From positions 1,984,001 through 2,048,000 of the forward strand of contig NZ_CP050975.2 in NCBI RefSeq assembly GCF_012273515.2: a DNA stretch of 64,000 bases, in the 5' to 3' direction. The notes under the pieces were generated by a model. That model did no database searches. It saw nothing but the letters and a program-made list of their open reading frames with translations, and was not told the DNA's origin. This DNA is from Streptomyces sp. RPA4-2. GTDB taxonomy: Bacteria; Actinomycetota; Actinomycetes; Streptomycetales; Streptomycetaceae. Of the stretch, positions 21,999 through 29,526 are shown piece after piece (the first letter of the stretch is position 1; the number at the start of each line of letters is the position of its first letter). A program made the position numbers and the translations under genes.

Positions 21999-22033
21999 AT
22001 GACTATACGTATCGATGCACGTTTATGCAATGA
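21999..22033. promoter_or_regulatory. Candidate ARG boxes and promoter region of argCJBDR
   Basis: On the minus strand the sequence reads CATTGCATAAACGTGCAT followed by CGATACGTATAGTCATGCC, two AT-rich imperfect palindromes close to the 18-bp ArgR box form. They sit 22-56 bases from the argC start, where they would overlap the promoter. The rest of the gap to 22293 is GC-rich with no gene; CGCGCGAGGTGCGCGGCGCGCG at about 22075 is merely simple sequence. Confidence 0.65.
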
Positions 22034-22293
22034 GGTCATGGGGAGACCACGACGCGGGTCACAGGTCGGCGGCGCGTGCGCGAGGTGCGCGGCGCGCGAG
22101 GGGCGCGCGGAGTTCGGCAGCGTCGGGGGAGCCCGGATCGGCGGTCATCGGACGCGCGGGGCTCGGTACCGTCACCCACCACGTGGTCCCACCCATGCGC
22201 ACAGCGTAGGCCGTGGCACGGGTGGCCCGGTGGTTCCCTGCCCGGGGAAGGAAAAGCGGGAGGCGGGAAGCGGAGCTCGGGAGGTGGCGGAGG

Positions 22294-22698
22294 TCAGGAG
22301 CGTGAGTCGCGGGGCTGGGCCGCGCGCTGCGCGTCCCGCTCCTTGATGCGCTCCTCTTCCTTGCGGACCTCGGCCTGGGTGGCGCGCTCCCGGCGCAGCC
22401 ACCCGGGGTCGTCCTGCTTCAGCGCGTCGATCTGCTCCGTGGTGAGGGGCTCGGTGACCCCGCCGCGCGCGAGCCCGGCGATGGAGATCCCCAGGCGCGC
22501 GGCGACCACGGGCCGGGGGTGCGGGCCGTTGCGTCGCAGTTCCTGCAGCCACGCGGGCGGGTCGGTCTGCAGCGCGTTCAGCTCGGCGCGCGAGACGACG
22601 CCCTCCTGGAACTCGGCGGGGGTGGCTTCGAGGTACACACCCAGCTTCTTCGCCGCGGTGGCGGGCTTCATGGTCTGGGTGGTCTGGTGCGACGTCAT
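22294..22698 (-). CDS. DUF5997 family protein
   Basis: 134-residue protein, recognised from its start KPATAAKKLGVYLEATPAEFQEGVVSRAELNALQTDPPAWLQELRRNGPHPRPVVAARLGISIAGLARGG. This repeats a 'DPPxWLxxLRRxGPHPRxVVAxxLGIS' motif that looks like a small helical DNA- or protein-binding fold. The C-terminal ~35 residues (LRRERATQAEVRKEEERIKERDAQRAAQ) are highly charged and helical. Function is unknown. It is divergent from a LysR-like binding-domain gene across 58 bases; this pairing is common in Streptomyces and suggests a shared role. Confidence 0.75.
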   Translation of the reverse strand: MTSHQTTQTMKPATAAKKLGVYLEATPAEFQEGVVSRAELNALQTDPPAWLQELRRNGPHPRPVVAARLGISIAGLARGGVTEPLTTEQIDALKQDDPGWLRRERATQAEVRKEEERIKERDAQRAAQPRDSRS

Positions 22699-22756
22699 GG
22701 TGTCAAGGGTATCGAGCGTGTGCGCGACCTCCGACCACGACCGATAACCTGGCGAG

Positions 22757-23581
22757 GTGACAGGCTCGGAAGTACCTCCTTCGTTCCGGCTCGCCTATGT
22801 CCCGGGAGTGACGCCCACGAAGTGGGTGCGGATCTGGAACGAGCGGCTGCCGGACGTCCCCCTGACCCTCGTCGCGGTGTCCGCCACCGAGGCGTTCGAC
22901 GTGCTGCGGGACCGTGGCGCCGACGCCGGATTCGTACGGTTGCCGGTCGACCGGGAGGATCTCAGCGCGATCCCGCTCTACACCGAGACGACGGTCGTCG
23001 TGGTCCCCAGGGATCACGTCGTGGCGGCAGTCGACGAGGTGAGCGCCGAGGACCTGGCCGACGACATCGTGCTGCACCCGCTCGACGACACCCTCGGCTG
23101 GGAGCGGCCGCCGGGCCGGCCCGCGTTCGAGCGTCCCGCCACCACGGAGGACGCCATCGAGCTCGTGGCGGCGGGCGTCGGGCTGCTCGTCGTGCCCCAG
23201 TCGCTCGCGCGCCTGCACCACCGCAAGGATCTCACCTACCGGCCGCTCACGGACGCCCCCGAGTCGCGCGTCGCGCTGTCCTGGCCCGAGGAGGCGACCA
23301 CCGATCTGGTGGAGGACTTCATCGGGATCGTCCGGGGCCGGACCGTCAACAGCTCACGAGGACGCTCGCAGACGTCGGCGTCCCCTTCGGGCGCGGCATC
23401 AGGTGCGGATTCGGGTTCGGGCAGGAGCAAGCGTCCCGAGGCGGGTGGCGGGCGGAAGAAGCCCGTGGGTGGCAGGGCAAGCGGCACGGCGGGCGGCCGG
23501 GCGGGCGGCAAGGGCACCCGCGGCGGATCCGGCGGCGGCGCCAAGAGCGGTCGGCGCGGCAAGCCCCGCCGGCAGTCCTGA
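22757..23581 (+). CDS. LysR substrate-binding-domain protein without HTH, basic tail
   Basis: 274-residue protein. Residues ~8-200 resemble the LysR-type periplasmic-binding fold (FRLAYVPGVTPTKWVRIWNERLPDVPLTLVAVSATEAFDVLRDRGADAGFVRLP...TVVVVPRDHVV...ATTEDAIELVAAGVGLLVVPQSLARL). No HTH precedes it: the GTG start is within eight codons of the domain. The last ~70 residues are low-complexity Gly/Ser/Lys/Arg (GGGRKKPVGGRASGTAGGRAG and similar), strongly basic and disordered, and could bind nucleic acid. This is an odd combination for a LysR relative. It may work with the divergent DUF5997 protein as a split regulator, which is inference. Confidence 0.75.
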   Translation: MTGSEVPPSFRLAYVPGVTPTKWVRIWNERLPDVPLTLVAVSATEAFDVLRDRGADAGFVRLPVDREDLSAIPLYTETTVVVVPRDHVVAAVDEVSAEDLADDIVLHPLDDTLGWERPPGRPAFERPATTEDAIELVAAGVGLLVVPQSLARLHHRKDLTYRPLTDAPESRVALSWPEEATTDLVEDFIGIVRGRTVNSSRGRSQTSASPSGAASGADSGSGRSKRPEAGGGRKKPVGGRASGTAGGRAGGKGTRGGSGGGAKSGRRGKPRRQS

Positions 23582-23588
23582 GCAGCCC

Positions 23589-24039
23589 ATGGGTGAGTTC
23601 TGGCCGGTGGCCGACGTCCTGGCGTACCTGACCGGGAACTGGCGGGTGGAGCGTTCGGTACGGGATCGCGCGAGCGGCGCGGAGGGCCGTTTCACCGGGA
23701 CGACCGCGTTCTCACCGCTCGACGACGGCGGCGACGGGCTGCTGCATCACGAGTCCGGCCTCTTCACCTGGCAGGGCACGTCCAGGCCCGCGGAGCGCAC
23801 GCTGTGGTTCCTGCCAGGACAGCGCGCGGGCACCGCGGCCGTCCGGTTCTCCGACGGCCGCCCCTTCCACGACCTGGACCTGACCACCGGCTTCAAGACG
23901 TCGCCGACCACCCGTGCGCGGCGGACCTCTACCGGGGCGAGTTCACGGTGTCCGACGCGGACCGCTGGCGCACGCAGTGGCGGGTGGGCGGGCCCGCCAA
24001 GGACCTGCTCTCACCACCGCGTACACGCGGACACGCTGA
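23589..24039 (+). pseudogene. DUF6314-like gene interrupted by two frameshifts
   Basis: Starts at ATG 23589 as MGEFWPVADVLAYLTGNWRVERSVRDRASG...FHDLDLTTGF, in frame until about 23897. The conserved continuation DVADHPCAADLYRGEFTVSDADRWRTQWRVGGPAKDLL lies in the next frame, as if one base is missing at CAAGACG (23895-23900). A second missing base at CTGCTCTCACC (24006-24012) is needed to reach TTAYTRTR and the stop at 24037-24039. Restored, the product is about 150 residues. DUF6314 proteins are small, lipocalin-like in outline and of unknown function. Either a decayed gene or two sequencing deletions. Confidence 0.65.
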
Positions 24040-24088
24040 GAACGCCGCCGAGAAGACGGACAGACCTGCTGGTGCCGCGGCCGTGGCG

Positions 24089-24673
24089 CTAGCCACGCTG
24101 TGCCGACGCCTCGAGGCGCAGGTTCCAGCGGCCGTTGTGCCCGGTGAGGGTCATCGTCGACAAGGGGCGCACGTCGATGTTCCAGTACGTCGTCGGCTGG
24201 GCCCGCAGCGCGTAGACGAGCGCGGCCCGCACCACGGAGGGTTCCGCGACCGCGATGATCCGGCCGCCGTCGTCCGCCGGGCGGGTGTCGAGCCAGCCGC
24301 CGACACGGGAGATGAAGGACATCAGGGACTCGCCGCCGTGCGGGGCGGAGCGCGGGTCGGCGAGCCAGGCGTCCACGGCCGAGGGCTCGCGGGCCATCGC
24401 CTCGCCCAGGGTGAACCCGCGCCAGCGGCCCATGTCGCAGTCGCGCAGCGCGGGTTGGACCAGCGGCGCGTAGCCGAGCGCGTCACCGGTGGCGCGGCTG
24501 CGCGGGGTCGGTGAGCAGTAGCGCAGCTCGGCCGCCGCCAGCGGCACCAGTTCGGGGGCGGCGCGCTGCACCTCCTCCCAGCCGGCCTGGTCCAGCGGCC
24601 GGTCGTCCTCGAAGCGCTCGGCGAGCAGCGACGAACTGCGCGCGGCAGCGACGAACGTGACCCGAAGATGCAT
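24089..24673 (-). CDS. Histidine-phosphatase-fold protein with degenerate active site
   Basis: 194-residue member of the phosphoglycerate-mutase/histidine-phosphatase fold. Fold landmarks are RYCSPTPRSRATGDALG, the 'CDMGRWRGFTLGEAMA' segment and PHGGESLMSFISRVGGWLDTR. However the catalytic RHG motif at the N-terminus reads RVTFVAAARSSSLLAERF, with no histidine, and the second histidine block reads IIAVAEPSVVRAALVYAL where SHG is expected. A canonical phosphohistidine mechanism therefore looks impossible; a binding or regulatory role, or an altered mechanism, is more likely. ATG 24673 gives MHLRVTFVA. Converges with the frameshifted DUF6314 gene. Confidence 0.75.
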   Translation of the reverse strand: MHLRVTFVAAARSSSLLAERFEDDRPLDQAGWEEVQRAAPELVPLAAAELRYCSPTPRSRATGDALGYAPLVQPALRDCDMGRWRGFTLGEAMAREPSAVDAWLADPRSAPHGGESLMSFISRVGGWLDTRPADDGGRIIAVAEPSVVRAALVYALRAQPTTYWNIDVRPLSTMTLTGHNGRWNLRLEASAQRG

Positions 24674-24735
24674 GGGCAGATCGTGGAGCGCGGGACTCCG
24701 CAGGTCAAGGGGGGCTACGCAGGGTGTTCGCGGGC

Positions 24736-25173
24736 TTACCGCGGTACGAGTGCCATCCACTGGCCGGGGCGGTCCAGCGGTCTGAAGCCGAGCTTCTCGT
24801 AGACGCCGTGCGCGTCGTGCGTGGCGAGCAGGACCCGGCGCAGACCGAAGGGTTCGAGGTGGTCGCGGACGGCTGCCACCAGGGCGGAGCCCAGCCCCTT
24901 GCCGCGCACGGACGGGGCGACGTAGACGTCGCAGAGCCAGGCGAAGGTCGCCTCGTCGGTGACCACTCGGGCGTACGCCACCTGCTCTCCCGACGGGCCG
25001 TCGTACACCCCGAAATTGAGCGAGCCGGCGATCGCGCGTTCCTGCTTCTCGCGGGGAAGGCCCAGGGCCCAGTACGCGTCCGTGGAGAGCCAGTGGTGCA
25101 CGCGGGCGACGTCGATGCGGGCCGGGTCGGCGGAGATCTCGTAGCCGCCGGGGAGCTGCTGTGGGTCGGTCAT
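24736..25173 (-). CDS. GNAT family N-acetyltransferase
   Basis: 145-residue single-domain acetyltransferase. Acetyl-CoA site: WLCDVYVAPSVRGKGLGSALVAAVRDHLEPFG, with RGKGLG as the pyrophosphate loop. The C-terminal ATHDAHGVYEKLGFRPLDRPGQWMAL is the usual beta6-alpha4 segment. The N-terminal DVARVHHWLSTDAYWALGLPREKQERAIAGSLNFGVYDG is characteristic of a subgroup often annotated as GNAT acetyltransferases of unknown substrate in both Gram-negative bacteria and Streptomyces. All expected elements are present. It sits 62 bases upstream of the histidine-phosphatase-like gene on the same strand and may be cotranscribed. Confidence 0.87.
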   Translation of the reverse strand: MTDPQQLPGGYEISADPARIDVARVHHWLSTDAYWALGLPREKQERAIAGSLNFGVYDGPSGEQVAYARVVTDEATFAWLCDVYVAPSVRGKGLGSALVAAVRDHLEPFGLRRVLLATHDAHGVYEKLGFRPLDRPGQWMALVPR

Positions 25174-25280
25174 GCGGGGAGGCTCGCAGGTCGGGGCGGC
25201 CGGGTCGAGCGGTTTTCGTTCCGCGCGAGAAGCAGGGGGCAGGATGCGCGGTACGTCGTCGGGGACGGCCCCAGGCCCAG

Positions 25281-25425
25281 CGCGGGGTCTCACCTCCGGC
25301 AACAGAAGTCGGCGCGGCGTCTCGCCCCCCGCGGGCCGAAGGCTCAGCGCAGCGTCTCGTACCCGGCGACACAAGGCGGCGCGGCGTCTCACCCCCGGCG
25401 GCACAGGTCAGGCCGGCGTCTCGTC
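25281..25425. repeat. Degenerate direct repeats CGCGGCGTCTC with 31-35 bp period
   Basis: Five copies of a core (G)CGCGGCGTCTC(A/G) start near 25281, 25312, 25347, 25379 and 25411. The intervening sequence is variable but shares CCCGGCG-CACA. The last copy runs into the 3' end of the MocR gene. No gene is credible in 25174-25407; the repeats are a diverged minisatellite or an array of binding sites. Confidence 0.6.
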
Positions 25426-26844
25426 CCGGGCGGTGCGCAGCCGTCGTACGCCCTCCGTGATCTCCTCCGTGCCGGCGACCGCCGCGAAACTCAGGCGGAG
25501 GTGGGCGGCCGGGGGTTCGGCGCTGAAGTAGGGGCGGCCGGGGGTGACGGCCACGCCCGCCCGCAGGGCCGCGGCGGCCAGGGCGGACTCGTCGGTGCCG
25601 TCGGGCAGCCGGAGCCACAGGTGGTATCCGCCGTACGGGATGTGCGGCAGGGCCAGTTCGGGGAGCCGCAGCCGCAACGCGGCGGTCATGGTGTCCCGCC
25701 GGTTCCTCAACTCGGCGGAGACGGACCGCAGATGACGGGGCCAGGCCGGTGATCCGACGAGTTCGAGCGCGGCCTCCTGAAGCGGACGCGGCACGAAGAA
25801 GGTCTCGACGACCTGGATGGCGCGCAGCCGTTCCAGGACCGGTCCGCGCGCGGCCAGCACGCCGACCCGGAAGCTCGGCGAGGTCGCCTTGGTCAGGGAC
25901 CCGACGTGCACCACCACACCGTCGGGGTCCTCGGCGGCCAGCGGGCGCGGCAGTGGGCCCGCGTCCTCGTGCACGAGACGGCGTACGAAGTCGTCCTCGA
26001 CCACGAACGCGCCGGCCTCGCGCGCGATCCGCAGCACCGCGCCCCGGCGCTCGGGGGCGAGCACGGCGCCGGTGGGGTTCTGGAACAGCGGCTGGCAGAC
26101 GAAGACCCGCGCGCCGGTGGCTCTGAAGGCGTCGGCGAGCAGGTCCGGCTTCACCCCGTCGGGGTCCACCGGCACCGGCACCGGACGCAGTCCGGCCGCG
26201 CGGGCGATGGCCAGCATGCCCGGGTAGGTGGGTGACTCGACGAGGACCGGTGCGCCGGGCGGGGCGAGCGCGCGCAGGGTGGTGGTGAGTGCCGACTGGC
26301 CGCCCGCCGTGACGAGCACCTCCGCGGCGGTGATCGCGCCGCCGATCCCGCGCGCGAACCACTCGCGCAGCTCCGCGAGCCCCTCCACCGGGGGCCGGGA
26401 CCAGGCGCCGGGGCGGCGGCCCGCCCGGGACAGGGCCGCGCCCATGGCCCGCTCGGGCTGGAGCGAGGGGTGCAGATAGCCACCGTTGAACTCGACGACG
26501 CCGGCGGGCGGGGCGGCCAGCGTGGCCAGGACTCCGGAGGCGTCCACCGTGCGCGGAACGAGTTCGGCCGCGGCGTCCGCGCTCAGCGCGACCTCCTGCC
26601 AGGAGGTGTCCCCGGCCGGTGCGGCGGGGGTCCGGGGTCGTGCCCGGAAGGCGCCGGCGCCTGGTCTGGTGACCACCAGTCCCTCGGCGGCGAGCTGTGC
26701 CAGTGCTCGCGACACGGTCACCGGGCTCACCCTGAACCGCTCCACGAGTGCTCTGCTCGACGGCAGCTTTCCACCAGGTGAGTAGCGGTTGACTTCCTGC
26801 CGCAGCTTCTTCACCAGTTCCGCCACACTGCTACTCTCCTGCAT
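25408..26844 (-). CDS. MocR-type regulator (GntR HTH fused to aminotransferase)
   Basis: 478-residue PLP-dependent regulator. A GntR winged helix occupies residues ~8-75 (LVKKLRQEVNRYSPGGKLPSSRALVERFRVSPVTVSRALAQLAAEGLVVTRPGAGAFRA). A type-I aminotransferase-like domain follows: VLVTAGGQSALTTTLRAL, VLVESPTYPGMLAIARAAGL, VFVCQPLFQNPTGAVL, FVVEDDFVRRLVHED, then the expected PLP lysine in VHVGSLTKATSPSFRVGVLAA. MocR proteins sense PLP or aldimine ligands and usually control a divergent gene. Here ATG 26844 shares its bases with the ATG of the divergent EamA transporter, and TACTCT lies eight bases upstream, so both messages would be leaderless. Confidence 0.9.
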   Translation of the reverse strand: MQESSSVAELVKKLRQEVNRYSPGGKLPSSRALVERFRVSPVTVSRALAQLAAEGLVVTRPGAGAFRARPRTPAAPAGDTSWQEVALSADAAAELVPRTVDASGVLATLAAPPAGVVEFNGGYLHPSLQPERAMGAALSRAGRRPGAWSRPPVEGLAELREWFARGIGGAITAAEVLVTAGGQSALTTTLRALAPPGAPVLVESPTYPGMLAIARAAGLRPVPVPVDPDGVKPDLLADAFRATGARVFVCQPLFQNPTGAVLAPERRGAVLRIAREAGAFVVEDDFVRRLVHEDAGPLPRPLAAEDPDGVVVHVGSLTKATSPSFRVGVLAARGPVLERLRAIQVVETFFVPRPLQEAALELVGSPAWPRHLRSVSAELRNRRDTMTAALRLRLPELALPHIPYGGYHLWLRLPDGTDESALAAAALRAGVAVTPGRPYFSAEPPAAHLRLSFAAVAGTEEITEGVRRLRTARDETPA

Positions 26845-26859
26845 GAGAGCACAGAGTAG
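26831..26859. promoter_or_regulatory. Symmetric divergent promoter and operator over shared start codons
   Basis: CTACTCT (26831-26837) and AGAGTAG (26853-26859) form a perfect seven-base inverted repeat around a 15-base centre containing CATG, which supplies both start codons. TACTCT therefore occurs as a -10-like hexamer on each strand, five bases before the plus-strand ATG and eight before the minus-strand ATG. An inner repeat CTCTC/GAGAG (26834-26838, 26845-26849) is nested. The site is well placed for MocR autoregulation. Confidence 0.6.
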
Positions 26860-27772
26860 CGCTATCGCGAGGTCGGAGATAGCGGTCGCCACCCCCGAGG
26901 TGGACACCCGGGCCGCCCGACGCTCCGGAACCCTCCAGGCAGCCCTCGGCGTCACCGCCTTCTCCCTCACCTTCCCCGCCACCGCCTGGGGCCTGGAGGG
27001 CTTCGGCCCCTGGTCCCTGGTCGCCGTGCGCAGCGCCCTCGCGGCCGTCGTCGCGGGCGGCTGTCTGCTGGCGCTGCGTGTGCCCGTACCGGCGCGGGAG
27101 TACCGGGCGGGGCTCGCCGTGGTCGCCGCGGGCGTCGTGCTGGGCTTCCCGTTGCTGACGACGCTCGCGCTGCGGACGTCCACCACCGCGCACGCGGCCG
27201 TGGTCGTCGGCCTGCTGCCGCTGACGACGGCGCTGTTCTCGGCGCTGCGCACGGGCGCGCGGCCGTCCCGGCTGTTCTGGGGCGCCGCGCTGGCGGGCGC
27301 GGCCGCCGTGATCGCGTTCACCGTGCAGCAGAGCGGCGGAGCGCTGACCAGGGCGGACGCCTATCTCTTCGGCGCGCTGCTGATCTGCGCGGCGGGCTAC
27401 ACCGAGGGCGGCAGACTGGCCCGGTCGATGCCGGGGTGGCAGGTGATCGGCTGGGCGCTGGTCCTGTGTCTGCCGCTCTCGCTGCCGGGCGCGCTCGTGG
27501 CCCTGTCGTACGAGCCCGCGCGGCTGTCGGCGCACAGTGTGGCGGGGCTGCTGTGGGTGGCGGTCGGGTCGCAGTTCCTGGGGCTGGTCGTCTGGTACCG
27601 CGGCATGGCGGCGATCGGGATTCCGAAGGCCAGCCAGTTGCAGCTCGCCCAACCGCTGCTCACACTGGTGTGGTCGGTACTGCTCCTCGGCGAGCGGCTC
27701 ACACCGGCCGCGCCCCTGACGGCGGCGGCCGTGCTGATCTGTATCGCCCTCACCCAGCGAGCGCGGGGCTGA
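26843..27772 (+). CDS. EamA/DMT-family membrane transporter
   Basis: 309-residue integral membrane protein of the drug/metabolite transporter superfamily, with ten predicted helices in two EamA repeats. The first is TLQAALGVTAFSLTFPATAWGLEGFGPWSLVAVRSALAAVVAG; the second starts YLFGALLICAAGYTEGGRLAR and ends LLTLVWSVLLLGERLTPAAPLTAAAVLICIALT. The LLGERLTP loop is the classic EamA end motif. ATG 26843 is the only good start before the first helix; GTG at codon 20 is the alternative. The divergent MocR gene is its probable regulator. The substrate may be an amino acid or vitamin B6-linked compound, but that is inference. Confidence 0.88.
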   Translation: MRAQSSAIARSEIAVATPEVDTRAARRSGTLQAALGVTAFSLTFPATAWGLEGFGPWSLVAVRSALAAVVAGGCLLALRVPVPAREYRAGLAVVAAGVVLGFPLLTTLALRTSTTAHAAVVVGLLPLTTALFSALRTGARPSRLFWGAALAGAAAVIAFTVQQSGGALTRADAYLFGALLICAAGYTEGGRLARSMPGWQVIGWALVLCLPLSLPGALVALSYEPARLSAHSVAGLLWVAVGSQFLGLVVWYRGMAAIGIPKASQLQLAQPLLTLVWSVLLLGERLTPAAPLTAAAVLICIALTQRARG

Positions 27773-27863
27773 GCAGCACAACGGTGCCGGGATCGACCGG
27801 CACCACCACCGTGGGCTCACGGCCACGGTCCACCACTCCCGCAACTGGCGAGGGAGACCTCAG

Positions 27864-28058
27864 ATGCGCGCAACCGAGGGCGACCAGCTCGTGCAGCACG
27901 GCAGGGTTGTCGGACAGCACGACAAGGTCGCGGAGATCACCCAGGTCATGGGCAAGGAGGGGACTCCCCCGTATCGCGTCCGGTTCCCGGACGGGCACGA
28001 GGCCGTCTGCTCGCCCGGCCCCGACTCCGAGATCCGGCACAAGGACCCCATGCGGTAG
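27864..28058 (+). CDS. DUF1918 domain protein
   Basis: 64-residue protein, MRATEGDQLVQHGRVVGQHDKVAEITQVMGKEGTPPYRVRFPDGHEAVCSPGPDSEIRH..., matching the small SH3-like DUF1918 family that is nearly universal in actinomycetes. It is likely one small beta-barrel. Function unknown. GGGAGACCTCAG precedes ATG 27864 (GGGAG 8 bases away). Converges with the GH10-like gene at a long hairpin. Confidence 0.85.
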   Translation: MRATEGDQLVQHGRVVGQHDKVAEITQVMGKEGTPPYRVRFPDGHEAVCSPGPDSEIRHKDPMR

Positions 28059-28071
28059 TCCCGCCGCGACG

Positions 28072-28116
28072 GCCGGCGACACCCGTGCGGTGGTTCACCG
28101 CACGGGTGTCGCCGGC
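28072..28116. terminator. 21-bp-stem bidirectional terminator overlapping a stop codon
   Basis: A perfect 21-bp inverted repeat: the left arm begins GCCGGCGACACCCGTGCGG, the loop is three bases (GTT at 28093-28095), and the right arm is its exact complement. It separates DUF1918 (+, ends 28058) from the GH10-like gene, whose stop codon at 28095-28097 and last codons lie inside the hairpin. Confidence 0.85.
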
Positions 28117-29354
28117 TGCCGGTAGTGGTCGGCGACGACCCGCGTCATCGCGCCGAGGGGATCGGAGCCGACCCCCTTGGCGGAGAAGAAGACGTGGCCG
28201 CCCACCTGGGGGTAGGCCCGCGCGAAGGTGAGATGCCGGGAGAGTTCGGCCGGGTCCTGCCAGGCCGCGGGCTGCGCCGCGTCCCCGGCCTTGTAGAGCG
28301 CCTCACCCACGTACAGCCGCACGCCGGTGTCCTTGGCGACGGCCGCCCACCAGGGCACGAGCTTCGCGTAGTCGGCGGCGGCGAAGCCGAGATTCCAGTA
28401 GACCTGCGGGCAGATGTAGTCGATCCAGTGTTCACGGACCCACTTCCTGGTGTCGGCGTGCAGATCGTCGTACGTCTGCACGCCGGCCCGGGTGTCCGAG
28501 CCCTGCGGGTCGCTCGCGGCGTTGCGCCACACGCCGAACGGGCTGATGCCGAAGCGAGTGCCGGGGCGGATCTGCCGGACGCGGGTGCCCATCTCCCGCA
28601 CCAGTCGGTCGATGTTGTCGCGCCGCCACGCGGCCCGGTCCGGGAAGCCCGCGCCGTGCGCCGCGTACGCCGCGCCGTCGTCGAAGGCCTGTCCGGCGAC
28701 CGGGTACGGATAGAAGTAGTCGTCCCAGTGCACCGCGTCGACCGGGTACTTGCGCACCGCGTCGAGCATCGCGTCCTGCACGAACGTCCGCACGGCCGGC
28801 AGTCCGGGGTTGTAGTACATCTTCCCGCCGTACCGGACGACCCAGCCGGGGTGCGTACGCGCCGGATGGTTCGCCGCCAGCCTGCCCGGGTCGGTGTGCG
28901 TGGCGATCCGGTACGGGTTGAACCAGGCGTGCAGTTCCAGACCCCGCGCGTGGGCCTCGGTGACCGCGGTGCCGAGCGGGTCCCAGCCCGGGTCCCGGCC
29001 CTGGACGCCGGTGAGGTACTGCGACCACGGCTCGTACGCCGAGGGCCACAGGGCGTCGGCCGCGGGGCGCACCTGGAAGATCACGGCGTTGAGACGGCGG
29101 CGGACCGCGGTGTCGAGGTGGCCGACGAGTTCGGCGCGCTGCCGGTCCGGGGAGAGCCCGGCCCGCGAGGGCCAGTCGCGGTTCAGGACGGTCGTCAGCC
29201 ACATGCCGCGCAGCTCCGCGGGGGCGCTGCGCCGGCCGGGCGGGCCGGGGGTGGCCACGATGACGGGTCTCGCCACCGAGTCGCCCGTGGCGACCGGTCC
29301 CGTGAGCGCCGCCGCCGTGGCCACCGTGAACGTCCGCCGTGACAGCAGCCCCAT
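28095..29354 (-). CDS. Tat-exported family-10-like glycosyl hydrolase (GHL10/YngK-type)
   Basis: 419-residue exported hydrolase. The twin-arginine signal is SRRTFTVATAAALTGPVATG. The glycoside hydrolase-like domain begins ELRGMWLTTVLNRDWPSRAGL and continues LNAVIFQVRPAADALWPSAYEPWSQYLTG, LELHAWFNPYRI, DAVHWDDYFYPYPV, and WIDYICPQVYWNLGFAAADYAKLVPWW. These blocks define the family-10-like TIM-barrel proteins, suspected to act on cell-envelope glycans. Candidate acidic catalysts are in HWDDYFYP. ATG 29354 follows AGGAG. It stands alone, ending in the 21-bp hairpin. Confidence 0.88.
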   Translation of the reverse strand: MGLLSRRTFTVATAAALTGPVATGDSVARPVIVATPGPPGRRSAPAELRGMWLTTVLNRDWPSRAGLSPDRQRAELVGHLDTAVRRRLNAVIFQVRPAADALWPSAYEPWSQYLTGVQGRDPGWDPLGTAVTEAHARGLELHAWFNPYRIATHTDPGRLAANHPARTHPGWVVRYGGKMYYNPGLPAVRTFVQDAMLDAVRKYPVDAVHWDDYFYPYPVAGQAFDDGAAYAAHGAGFPDRAAWRRDNIDRLVREMGTRVRQIRPGTRFGISPFGVWRNAASDPQGSDTRAGVQTYDDLHADTRKWVREHWIDYICPQVYWNLGFAAADYAKLVPWWAAVAKDTGVRLYVGEALYKAGDAAQPAAWQDPAELSRHLTFARAYPQVGGHVFFSAKGVGSDPLGAMTRVVADHYRQPATPVR

Positions 29355-29526
29355 CCGCGCACTCCTCTTACCCTGTGGACCCGCCCGCTCACGGATCGTT
29401 CCGTCGTCGCCCAGCATGCCCGCCCCGGGCGATCGATCATCGATACTTCGGAGTAACGTGCACGATCGGAGCAGGCACCGAACAACGGGGGACCTGCGAG
29501 GCCCGTAGATCAGCGAAGGGGACGAT

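Noticed and set aside
22757..23581. A standard LysR regulator
   Set aside because: No HTH precedes the binding domain in any frame; the gene starts immediately at the effector fold.
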